From Clostridia bacterium (GTDB taxonomy: Bacteria > Bacillota > Clostridia > Oscillospirales > Acutalibacteraceae), in assembly GCA_017437165.1 (NCBI GenBank), contig JAFSBS010000346.1, positions 1 to 5,580 of the forward strand: a stretch of DNA of 5,580 nucleotides, read 5' to 3'. The notes beneath the pieces are model-generated. The model was given only the letters and a program-made list of their open reading frames with translations. It had not been told where the DNA came from and made no database searches. Shown here one piece after another: positions 1-4,349 of the stretch. The translations under genes and the position numbers were made by a program. How positions within the stretch are numbered: position 1 is the first letter of the stretch; every line of letters starts with the position of its first letter.

Positions 1-209
1 AAAGATAAAATAAATAAAACTATAACTTTATTTGCGTTTACTTTTTTAATGTTGATTATATTTATTGCAATTAAAACATACAATACAAGACTAACAACTG
101 ATATTATTAGTTGATATAAATTTAAACTTATTAAATTAGAAAATACAACTACAAAAGATTGCAATACAAACAATATTGCGGCTACAATATTTAGTTTACT
201 TTTTTCCAT
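1..209 (-). CDS. Small multi-helix membrane protein, 3' end cut by the window
   Basis: An open frame starts at ATG 209-207 and runs off the left edge without a stop; 69 codons are visible. A ribosome-binding site (AGAGGA) sits 8 nt before the ATG, which supports this start. The visible protein is almost all hydrophobic: helix 1 at about residues 8-27, helix 2 at about 33-53, a short basic loop with KK near residues 55-56, and the start of a third helix from about residue 62. There is no signal-peptidase motif, so it is probably an integral membrane protein. It follows the PH/SHOCT membrane protein gene by 107 nt on the same strand and may be co-transcribed with it. I do not recognise the family, and no enzymatic residue can be assigned. 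A small membrane partner of the neighbour is an inference from position only. Confidence 0.7.
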   Translation of the reverse strand, partial: MEKSKLNIVAAILFVLQSFVVVFSNLISLNLYQLIISVVSLVLYVLIAINIINIKKVNANKVIVLFILS

Positions 210-231
210 TTTATTATTCCTCTTTCTTTAA

Positions 232-303
232 TCACTAATATATTGTTTTAATTCACCTTTGAATTGGTTTTTGTGGGAGCGGCATTTAATTATATATTAG
301 TGA
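232..303. repeat. 12-bp inverted repeat in the intergenic gap
   Basis: The arms tcactaatatat (232-243) and atatattagtga (292-303) are perfect reverse complements separated by 48 nt. A smaller perfect stem, aattca/tgaatt, lies between them at 250-265. There is no T-run, so a terminator is unlikely. It could be an operator or an RNA stem between the two membrane-protein genes, but in sequence this AT-rich chance is a real alternative. Confidence 0.3.
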
Positions 304-316
304 ATTATAAAATACT

Positions 317-925
317 TTATAAGCCTAATAACTGCTTTTTCTTTTGCTCAAATTCTTCTTGTGTTATTACACCACTATCAAGTAAGTCTTTAAACTTCTT
401 TAATTCATCTGCATTACTTTGTGGTATCTCTTGTTTAATTATTGTTTCATTTGATTTACTTTGCCTTTCGATTATTAAATCACTAATTGCTTTATGTACT
501 TCGTTTCTTTTAGGTATTAAATAGAATGTTATTCTTCCTGATGAAGTCGAAACAGATAAACCATAAAACAATACTATAGTCATTGCAACTGCTGAAATAG
601 AATCTAATGGCAAATCAACTCTTTTACCAAAAGCAACTTTTCCATATATTCTTTTATCAGTAACGGTTAGTTGATTATTTGCAAACCAAAAGTAAAACAA
701 TAAACCTAATAATAATGGTATTAGAGCAACACCAACTATTATAAAGAAATCCTCTGATAATAAAGTATCAATCATTGTGGGTTTACTATAAAAATAATAA
801 GCATTTGCATTTATTACAAACCACATTATAAAAAATAGTGGTATTGTAATACCTAAAGCAATAATTAAGAGAGCGGCACCAATAGATTTATTTGATTTTC
901 TTTCGATAATAATTCTTTCTTCCAT
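317..925 (-). CDS. Membrane protein with PH-like region and C-terminal SHOCT motif
   Basis: This encodes 202 aa. Two strongly hydrophobic helices (about residues 15-40 and 60-82) are followed by a cytoplasmic stretch at about 83-152 (LTVTDKRIYGK, then a strand-rich segment ending in a helix) that resembles the bacterial PH (bPH) domains of small membrane proteins. After a polar linker, residues 172-202 (ADELKKFKDLLDSGVIT, then EEFEQKKKQLL) match the SHOCT short C-terminal helical motif, which is common in Firmicutes accessory proteins and thought to act in oligomerisation or protein contact. The start is fixed by AAGGAG about 8 nt before ATG 925-923; the stop is TAA. It probably sits in the membrane with the PH and SHOCT parts inside. 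No substrate can be named. A short leader with an extended -10 motif lies upstream, and beyond it the structured RNA ending near 981, which may control this gene. Confidence 0.88.
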   Translation of the reverse strand: MEERIIIERKSNKSIGAALLIIALGITIPLFFIMWFVINANAYYFYSKPTMIDTLLSEDFFIIVGVALIPLLLGLLFYFWFANNQLTVTDKRIYGKVAFGKRVDLPLDSISAVAMTIVLFYGLSVSTSSGRITFYLIPKRNEVHKAISDLIIERQSKSNETIIKQEIPQSNADELKKFKDLLDSGVITQEEFEQKKKQLLGL

Positions 926-962
926 TTTAAAACTCCTTATATTCTTTATTCTATTCGGTGTT

Positions 963-971
963 ATTTTATCA
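963..971 (-). promoter_or_regulatory. Possible extended -10 promoter for the PH/SHOCT gene
   Basis: On the minus strand TGATAAAAT lies at 971-963: TAAAAT preceded by TGn, the extended -10 arrangement also seen at the structured-RNA promoter (1164-1172). The -35 position falls in the T-run of the terminator and is poor. A start near 956 would give a leader of about 30 nt to ATG 925. If this promoter is real, the gene can be expressed independently of the upstream RNA. Confidence 0.35.
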
Positions 972-980
972 ATACCCCCC

Positions 981-1019
981 TAAAACAAAAAAGTGTGTGC
1001 AACACGAAGTTACACACAC
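981..1019 (-). terminator. Rho-independent terminator of the structured RNA
   Basis: On the minus strand, stem gtgtgtgtaac (1019-1009), loop ttcgt, and gttgcacacac (1003-993) pair with a single mismatch, followed directly by TTTTTTGTTTT (992-982). This is a strong terminator shape. No protein gene lies just upstream on this strand; what it ends is the transcript starting near 1157. Part of the stem can pair instead with 1031-1042 (see findings). Confidence 0.8.
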
Positions 1020-1157
1020 CGAAAAATGCTACTTCGTTTTGCTACCACACAAAAACTTTTAACACTCACACAAGAAATGCCAAAATAGAAGTATGCATTT
1101 TTACCTAAATAAAAACGCCACTTCTTGCGTGAGTCCTATATTAAGTTTTTGTGTGGT
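981..1157 (-). ncRNA. Putative structured small RNA or attenuator leader
   Basis: A promoter-like sequence at 1164-1192 predicts a start near 1157, and a strong terminator ends at about 981, giving a transcript of about 175 nt with no convincing reading frame. Its 5' part folds into one long arm. P1 is a perfect 16-bp stem (1143-1158 with 1043-1058; its outermost pair is at the predicted start). P2 is 13 bp with one G-U (1122-1134 with 1064-1076). P3 is about 12 bp with one bulged A (1110-1121 with 1091-1103, loop 1104-1109). P2 and P3 stack on one side, leaving a 14-nt bulge at 1077-1090. A 23-nt linker then leads to the terminator hairpin. I do not recognise a known RNA class. The layout fits either a stand-alone regulatory RNA or a leader controlling the PH/SHOCT gene 56 nt further on. 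Existence is inferred from promoter, structure and terminator only. Confidence 0.55.
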
Positions 1158-1163
1158 AAGTAA

Positions 1164-1192
1164 ATTTTATCACACTTGATTTTAAATGTAAA
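1164..1192 (-). promoter_or_regulatory. Sigma-A-type promoter of the structured RNA
   Basis: On the minus strand, -35 TTTACA (1192-1187) and -10 TAAAAT (1169-1164) are separated by exactly 17 bp, each with one mismatch to consensus, and TGA directly before the -10 gives an extended -10. The predicted start, near 1157, coincides with the outer end of the long inverted repeat, which supports the reading as a dedicated RNA promoter. Confidence 0.6.
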
Positions 1193-1207
1193 GAGAATTT
1201 AAAATCT

Positions 1208-1247
1208 TTTGCAATTTGTGGTTATTGGTCTTTGCAAAAAGTGGTTA
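1208..1247. repeat. Two 17-bp direct repeats at a 23-bp period
   Basis: tttgcaa-NNN-gtggtta occurs at 1208-1224 and again at 1231-1247: 14 of 17 positions are identical and the three variable bases are central. The 23-bp period is about two helical turns, so a protein could bind both on one DNA face. They lie between the end of the winged-helix gene and the -35 of the structured RNA. Binding sites for one of the three operon-encoded DNA-binding proteins are plausible; iterons are an alternative, but two copies are few. Confidence 0.5.
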
Positions 1248-1282
1248 AGTCTTATAAACAATATTGTAAAACAAGATGATAC

Positions 1283-1301
1283 AAAAGGCTTCCAGCCTTT
1301 T
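1283..1301 (-). terminator. Weak terminator hairpin after the three-gene operon
   Basis: Minus-strand AAAAGGCT, loop GGA, AGCCTTTT forms a perfect 8-bp stem directly after the TAA at 1302-1300, which is the end of the winged-helix gene when the TAG at 1359-1357 is read through. The tail (TTTTGTATC) is only partly T-rich. Its position just after the read-through end, rather than after the TAG, is modest support for the longer gene. Confidence 0.45.
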
Positions 1302-1890
1302 ATATCTCTTGTGTGCGGTAAATATTTCTTTCTTTGCCTTCTGTATCTCTGTATTTCTAAATAGATATAAAACCATTACCCGATAATAAAAGGTTAATAC
1401 GGCTAATTTCAGCAAGTAATTTGCCACTATTAGCACAATAGCCAATAGCGGTTAAAAATTGTTTAGCAGTAAAATTGCTTTCTTTACTTTTGGAATATCC
1501 ACAATAATATTTTAAGTAAAGATAATATTTATTTAATAAAATATTATTTTCCGCAATTAAAAACTTGATTTCATAATCATTCAGCACAACAAATTTATTA
1601 CTTGCCGTTTTATTAGTTCTCTTAAAGTTATTATTAAGCATAATAGTTTTATCTTTCTTGTTGTGCGACAAGTATAAATTATAATTACTATTATTTAATA
1701 TTCTGCTTATTGTTGAAGATGATATTTTATAATTACATTCGGTTTCAATTCTCTTTGATAGTTTGGAAAGACTTTCATATTTGATAATATTATTTATTCT
1801 TTCCTTTGTATTTCTTTCTGCCAATAGATAAAGAGAAAACAAAAAACAATAATTTACACTTGTTTCTTCTTCATAATGTAAATAATACAT
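1300..1890 (-). CDS. Winged-helix DNA-binding protein with an in-frame TAG before the wing
   Basis: Under the standard code the protein is 177 aa and stops at TAG 1359-1357. The frame continues for 18 more codons to TAA 1302-1300 (196 positions in all), and the extra residues begin KYRDTEGKERNIYR, a charged beta-hairpin like the wing of a winged helix. A first helix-turn-helix is visible at about residues 41-66 (LSKLSKRI, then SSSTISRIL). The second fold, about residues 120-192, has helices YYLYLKYYCGYS, AKQFLTAIGY and KLLAEISRINLLLS, then strand GFISI, the TAG, and the wing. The layout recalls DnaD-like or plasmid replication-type wHTH proteins; I cannot name a function. The ATG overlaps the stop of the upstream HNH gene (TAATG), implying translational coupling. 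TAG may be a sense codon here or a late nonsense mutation removing the wing. The gene is very Asn/Lys/Tyr-rich. Confidence 0.75.
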
Positions 1891-2441
1891 TAGTCCTTTA
1901 TCCTTTTTACTTTTGGTATTTTATTATGCTGTTCTACTGTTAGCCATTCAAGGTTATTAACATTATTGTTTTCTCTGTTTCGGTCTTTGTGATGTACTAC
2001 TGCTTTATCTTTTGGTTGTTCATATTCGATAAAAGCACTTGCAACAAGTCTGTGTATCTTTTGGTGTTGACCATTTATTTTTACTATTAAATAGCCTCTC
2101 ATATTTCCATAAGGCTACAATAGTTTAGCAGTATATCCGCAAAGGCTTTTAACCCTTCCGCAATTACTGACATAATACCTTCCTTCTGTTCCTTCTACTT
2201 CCTTCCATACTTCGCCCTTTAAGTCCTTAATACTGTCCTTACAATACTCTTTATTAAAAACCTATCTGTAAAGCGATTTAAAGGCTATTCTGACCGTTTT
2301 ATTATTACTGTCCTTAATTGATATTCTGTTTAAATTATCTCTTATTATTTCCTTACCGAGAGCGGCATTAAATAAATGACCGCTTTCTGTTAAATAATAA
2401 TCTTTACTGTAACCAAAAGCGGATAATAGTTTACTGTTCAA
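1890..2441 (-). CDS. NUMOD4/HNH-type endonuclease-like protein with two in-frame TAG codons
   Basis: With TAG read as sense the frame runs from TTG 2441-2439 to TAA 1892-1890, 183 aa. GGAGGA lies 7 nt before the TTG and only 4 nt after the preceding stop. The TAGs are at codon 60 (2264-2262, in SLYR-TAG-VFNKEYC) and codon 109 (2117-2115, in AKLL-TAG-PYGN). Residues about 79-99 (EVWKEVEG, then YYVSNCGRVKS) are a NUMOD4 motif. Residues about 129-173 form the HNH_3 part: HRLVASAF, then VVHHKDRNREN with His150, His151 and Asp153, NNLEWLT, and His172-Asn173. These families are homing-type or mobile-element nucleases. Under the standard code only 1890-2102 (70 aa, from ATG 2102) is a long open frame; it keeps the HNH core but loses NUMOD4. 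No frameshift is seen and coding sense is continuous, so the two readings are TAG recoding or an amber-riddled pseudogene. Confidence 0.7.
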
Positions 2442-2444
2442 TGT

Positions 2445-2633
2445 TTAGTCCTCCTTTAATATACTTACAATTTCTTGTAGCCTTGTGTACTTTTCAAAAG
2501 ATAAAGAATAATAACCCCTTAACCAAGAGTAAAGGCTATTTGTTTTTATCTCTAAATCTGCGGCAATATCTTTGTAACTGATACCTTGTAATGCCTTTAA
2601 TAATTTTACTTCTTTTCTTAATTTATCTTGCAT
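2445..2633 (-). CDS. Small helix-turn-helix protein
   Basis: A 62-aa protein whose central part, about residues 16-38 (GISYKDIAADLEI, then TNSLYSWLRG), is a helix-turn-helix of the Cro/C1 (XRE) type. The rest is two flanking helices rich in Leu, Lys and Glu, so the protein is little more than a DNA-binding module and probably acts as a dimeric repressor or activator. I chose ATG 2633-2631 because AAGGAG is 8 nt upstream; the in-frame TTG at 2639 is too close to that site. The TAA is 4 nt before the start of the HNH gene, so this is the first gene of a three-gene operon (HTH, HNH, winged helix). An operator is likely in the short stretch 2640-2680, where TACTGC occurs twice (2656-2661 and 2677-2682), but this is not established. 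No confident promoter was found. Confidence 0.85.
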   Translation of the reverse strand: MQDKLRKEVKLLKALQGISYKDIAADLEIKTNSLYSWLRGYYSLSFEKYTRLQEIVSILKED

Positions 2634-2682
2634 TGTCAAACTCCTTTTTTCTTTTTACTGCGGAAAGTGATAGTAATACTGC

Positions 2683-2713
2683 AAAAAAATATAGCACATC
2701 TTTCAATGTGCTA
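2683..2713 (-). terminator. Rho-independent terminator upstream of the HTH operon
   Basis: Minus-strand TAGCACAT (2713-2706), loop TGAAAG, ATGTGCTA (2699-2692) is a perfect 8-bp stem followed by TATTTTTTT. It stops transcription entering the operon from the right. The serine recombinase already has its own terminator 230 nt earlier, so this one may end an unseen short transcript or act as an attenuator in the operon leader. Confidence 0.7.
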
Positions 2714-2943
2714 CACTTTTAACTAAACAGTAAACTATTTTATTATCCGCTAATATATTTGAAAATCATCACTAATACTTTTAACAGTATCGCCCAAACG
2801 ATTTTTAAACAAGACTTCGAGCGGCTCAATAGGTGGGGGGGTAGTATTTCAGGAAAAAATAATTTTTTAATTCCTTGTGGTTTTTTTGACCTTCTTCTTG
2901 CGACCTTATTTTTTTAAAATACACACTTCGGTTGTCTACATAA
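2714..2943. other. Gap between serine recombinase and HTH operon, no gene seen
   Basis: No frame here has a credible start, ribosome-binding site and length. A minus-strand stretch after a TGA at about 2853 can be read to a TAG near 2755 (ending in GDTVKSISDDFQIY) but lacks a start; it may be a remnant. The stretch also contains the plus-strand arm of an inverted repeat (2726-2751), a 7-G tract at 2835-2841 and an A/T-rich dyad at about 2853-2873. It looks like a regulatory or DNA-processing region rather than coding DNA. Confidence 0.4.
2832..2850 (+). other. G-tract motif, possible DNA-processing site
   Basis: GGTGGGGGGGTAGTATTTC contains seven consecutive G in a very AT-rich gap, followed 3' by an A/T dyad. 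A related motif, TAGGGGGGTATTG, occurs on the opposite strand at 981-969. Runs of C or G flank the nick sites of some Gram-positive conjugative elements, so an origin-of-transfer or other strand-processing role is conceivable. No relaxase is present in the window and I cannot match a known nick-site consensus. Confidence 0.25.
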
Positions 2944-2973
2944 AGAAAAAAGACAAGCGATTATGCTTGCCTT
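2944..2973 (-). terminator. Terminator of the serine recombinase gene
   Basis: Minus-strand AAGGCAAGC (2973-2965), loop ATAATC, GCTTGTCTT (2958-2950) pairs over 9 bp with one G-U and is followed by TTTTTC. The 5' arm overlaps the last codons and the loop contains the TAA stop (2963-2961), a compact arrangement. Confidence 0.75.
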
Positions 2974-3662
2974 AATTCCTTCTTATATTTGTAATATGTC
3001 TTGCGACTAATTCCGCAAAGTGTGATAACATCAATATCTTGTAGACTACCGCCAAAATCTATTGAGTGCTTTTGGATAATTTCTTTTGCTTGCTTGCTTT
3101 TGTTTGTTTCTACCTTTACACCTTCTTTTCTGCCTATTTGCTTTCCGTTTAATCTTGCGGTTTCCATACCTTCTTTTGTTCTTTGGTGTAAATCCATTAC
3201 TTCTTTTTCGGCTTGTTCAAACACTATCTTGATTTGCTGTTTTGCTATCTCTATTGTGTAATCATTTAATGCGGTTACTATATTGCTTAATAAGTTGTCT
3301 GTTGCATTGTTACCTGTATTTACAACTATATCAATTTGATTTTCTAAAGCACTTTTAAATACTTCTGTATTTATTTGTGGCTCTTTAAGGAAAACTAACT
3401 CAACACCCTTTGAAAATAAATCTTCATAGATTTTTGTACCTTCTTCTGCATTTCCGCACATTCTTGAAACACTATCAAAAACTATTGTATCACCCTTTTT
3501 AACTTGTCTCATTAGTTTATCCCATTCTTTTCTACCAACAAAACTTGTGCGAGTGTGTATTTCTTCAATTATCTTTGCCGTTGGATATTTAGCAAGTATA
3601 TTTCTTACTTGTCTTTCATTGTTCATTTTACTGCGACTAATTCTTACATATCCGTACTTCAT
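2961..3662 (-). CDS. Serine recombinase of the resolvase/invertase family
   Basis: This encodes 233 aa, typical of small resolvase/invertase-type enzymes that cut and rejoin DNA through a 5'-phosphoserine link. The catalytic domain is at residues 1-about 105: YVRIS with nucleophile Ser9 and Arg7, Arg44 in GRKEWDKL, and FDSVSRMCGNAEEG with Asp63 and Arg67. The position equivalent to Arg68 of gamma-delta resolvase is Ser64, a real difference in the active-site motif that I believe is usual in this Firmicutes subgroup. A long helical linker (about 130-165) leads to a C-terminal helix-turn-helix, about 203-231 (ITLCGISRKTYYKYKKEL). AAGGA lies 4 nt before ATG 3662-3660, with a second AGGAAG further up; the stop is TAA. 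It stands alone between its own promoter and terminator. Its role may be resolution, inversion or regulation within the element; the tyrosine integrase is the better candidate for integration. Confidence 0.92.
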   Translation of the reverse strand: MKYGYVRISRSKMNNERQVRNILAKYPTAKIIEEIHTRTSFVGRKEWDKLMRQVKKGDTIVFDSVSRMCGNAEEGTKIYEDLFSKGVELVFLKEPQINTEVFKSALENQIDIVVNTGNNATDNLLSNIVTALNDYTIEIAKQQIKIVFEQAEKEVMDLHQRTKEGMETARLNGKQIGRKEGVKVETNKSKQAKEIIQKHSIDFGGSLQDIDVITLCGISRKTYYKYKKELRQA

Positions 3663-3713
3663 AATTCCTTACTTCCTTTTCAATGTTTAGTGGTTAAATA
3701 AACCTTCGTTTAA

Positions 3714-3795
3714 TTTACTACTATTATATTACCACATTAAATGCTATTTGTCAACACTTTTTACTACTTTTTTCAAAAACCTTTATTTTACTACT
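3714..3795. repeat. Three 9-bp direct repeats around the serine recombinase promoter
   Basis: tttactact occurs at 3714-3722, 3760-3768 and 3787-3795, all in one orientation, one at the predicted transcription start and two upstream of the -35. Similar short repeats around a recombinase promoter often serve for autoregulation or as accessory recombination sites. The spacing is uneven (46 and 27 bp), so chance in AT-rich DNA is not excluded. Confidence 0.4.
3726..3754 (-). promoter_or_regulatory. Strong promoter of the serine recombinase gene
   Basis: Minus-strand -35 TTGACA (3754-3749) is a perfect consensus; 17 bp later comes TAATAT (3731-3726) preceded by TGG, an extended -10. The start should be near 3719, giving a leader of about 57 nt to the ATG. 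Confidence 0.8.
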
Positions 3796-3802
3796 GATAT
3801 GC

Positions 3803-3831
3803 AAAAGAATAACCGCTCTTTCGAGCGGTTA
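3803..3831 (-). terminator. Terminator of the 96-aa gene
   Basis: Minus-strand TAACCGCTC (3831-3823), loop GAAA, GAGCGGTTA (3818-3810) is a perfect 9-bp GC-rich stem with a GNRA-type loop, beginning 5 nt after the TAA at 3838-3836. The tail TTCTTTTGC is moderately T-rich. Confidence 0.75.
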
Positions 3832-3835
3832 CCTT

Positions 3836-4126
3836 TTAAGCAATTAAAGATTCTAATTCATCAAGATAAGAAACATAAGCAGATTTTTTCTTGTTAAGTT
3901 CAGGAAAATACCTATTTACAAATGCTTTTCTTACCTTTTTGAAATCAGGCTGATTATATTCCTTATCGTCAAGTCCGCAAGTGCGAATAACTGTGTTACT
4001 CTTGCATAAATCAATATACCACTTGATTTCGTCTTGACTTTTGGTTTTAATAAAAGCCTTCATAAAGTCCTTTGTGATTTCCTTCTTGCTTTCAGGGTTG
4101 CTGAAATTGAATTTTTTGTTTTCCAT
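3836..4126 (-). CDS. Unrecognised 96-aa protein between the two recombinases
   Basis: I do not recognise this family. The 96-aa protein is soluble, charged and probably mostly helical: a polar N-terminus (MENKKFNFSNPESKK), a helical stretch at about 15-45 (TKDFMKAFIKTK, EIKWYIDLCKS), a loop with Cys50 in IRTCGLDD, and a basic C-terminal half (FKKVRKAFVNRYFPELNKKK) ending in an acidic helix. AAGGAG lies 10 nt before ATG 4126-4124. The longer in-frame start at 4243 overlaps the -10 element of the upstream promoter and has no ribosome-binding site, so I reject it. The gene is monocistronic: own promoter (4242-4270), a leader of about 109 nt with a palindrome, and own terminator. Sitting next to the integrase, it occupies the place often held by an excisionase or a small regulator, but no helix-turn-helix is obvious, so this is only an inference. 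Confidence 0.8.
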   Translation of the reverse strand: MENKKFNFSNPESKKEITKDFMKAFIKTKSQDEIKWYIDLCKSNTVIRTCGLDDKEYNQPDFKKVRKAFVNRYFPELNKKKSAYVSYLDELESLIA

Positions 4127-4162
4127 TTTTTTGTTCTCCTTTAAAATAAAAAATTTTAATTC

Positions 4163-4181
4163 CCATATCATATTGATATGG
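4163..4181. repeat. 19-bp palindrome in the leader of the 96-aa gene
   Basis: ccatatca-tat-tgatatgg is a perfect inverted repeat with 8-bp arms and a 3-bp centre. It lies about 37 bp upstream of the ATG and downstream of the predicted start, so it could be an operator acting as a roadblock or an RNA stem. The flank carries further partial copies of catac/gtatg at 4181-4189. Confidence 0.5.
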
Positions 4182-4241
4182 TATGTATGGAGAGAAAAAC
4201 AAAGAAATACAAATAACCTTATATCTTTAATTTGCTTTTGC

Positions 4242-4270
4242 ATTGTACCATAATATTACAAAGTTTGCAA
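4242..4270 (-). promoter_or_regulatory. Promoter of the 96-aa gene
   Basis: Minus-strand -35 TTGCAA (4270-4265), a 17-bp spacer and -10 TACAAT (4247-4242). The start is expected near 4235, giving a leader of about 109 nt. Confidence 0.65.
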
Positions 4271-4284
4271 GTACTTTACGAATA

Positions 4285-4320
4285 ATAAAAAAAGCGGCTA
4301 CACTTAATTGTGTAACCGCT
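4285..4320 (-). terminator. Terminator of the integrase gene
   Basis: Minus-strand AGCGGTTACAC (4320-4310), loop AATTAA, GTGTAGCCGCT (4303-4293) pairs over 11 bp with one G-U and is followed by seven T. It lies 30 nt after the integrase stop. Confidence 0.85.
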
Positions 4321-4349
4321 CCTTTGCTTTTATCAACACACTTTTAAAA

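Larger units (their letters stand above)
2418..2751. repeat. Inverted copy of the HNH gene start
   Basis: The start of the HNH gene (2438-2418 on the minus strand, aacagtaaactat then tatccgct) is found again on the plus strand at 2726-2751, identical apart from a 5-nt insertion (tttat) in the middle. The arms are 21 and 26 nt long and about 290 nt apart, flanking the HTH gene and its upstream terminator. A short inverted duplication left by rearrangement is the simplest reading; a role as recombination or protein-binding sites is possible. Confidence 0.5.

Noticed and set aside
264..524. Plus-strand open frame of 86 codons
   Set aside because: It lies opposite the 3' end of the PH/SHOCT gene, has no ribosome-binding site and reads as low-complexity hydrophobic/Ser sequence, as expected for an antisense shadow.
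981..1158. CRISPR array, retron or 6S RNA as explanation of the repeats
   Set aside because: There are no regularly spaced identical repeats, no cas gene and no reverse transcriptase. The separate terminator hairpin and three-part arm do not clearly match the 6S layout.
1245..1445. Minus-strand open frame of 66 codons
   Set aside because: It overlaps the winged-helix gene in another frame and has no ribosome-binding site. The winged-helix frame across the TAG gives a better protein in the same place.
2634..2639. TTG start two codons upstream for the HTH protein
   Set aside because: It is only 1-2 nt from the GGAG sequence; ATG 2633 has proper spacing.
2755..2852. Minus-strand frame ending in SISDDFQIY
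   Set aside because: It has no start codon with a ribosome-binding site and spans the G-tract as Pro codons; at best a remnant, so not listed as a gene.
3001..3261. Plus-strand open frame of 86 codons
   Set aside because: It is fully opposite the serine recombinase, which has a clear catalytic domain and start.
2437..3691. Shared 13-mer ttcaatgtttagt at 2437-2449 and 3679-3691
   Set aside because: Both lie just before genes, but a 13-base match is near chance level in 5.6 kb of AT-rich sequence and the flanks differ.
4127..4243. Longer N-terminus for the 96-aa protein
   Set aside because: The ATG at 4243 overlaps the -10 element of the promoter and lacks a ribosome-binding site; ATG 4126 has AAGGAG at a good distance.
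4041..4253. Plus-strand open frame of 70 codons
   Set aside because: It is antisense to the 96-aa gene and its leader, Phe/Ile/Leu-rich, without ribosome-binding site.
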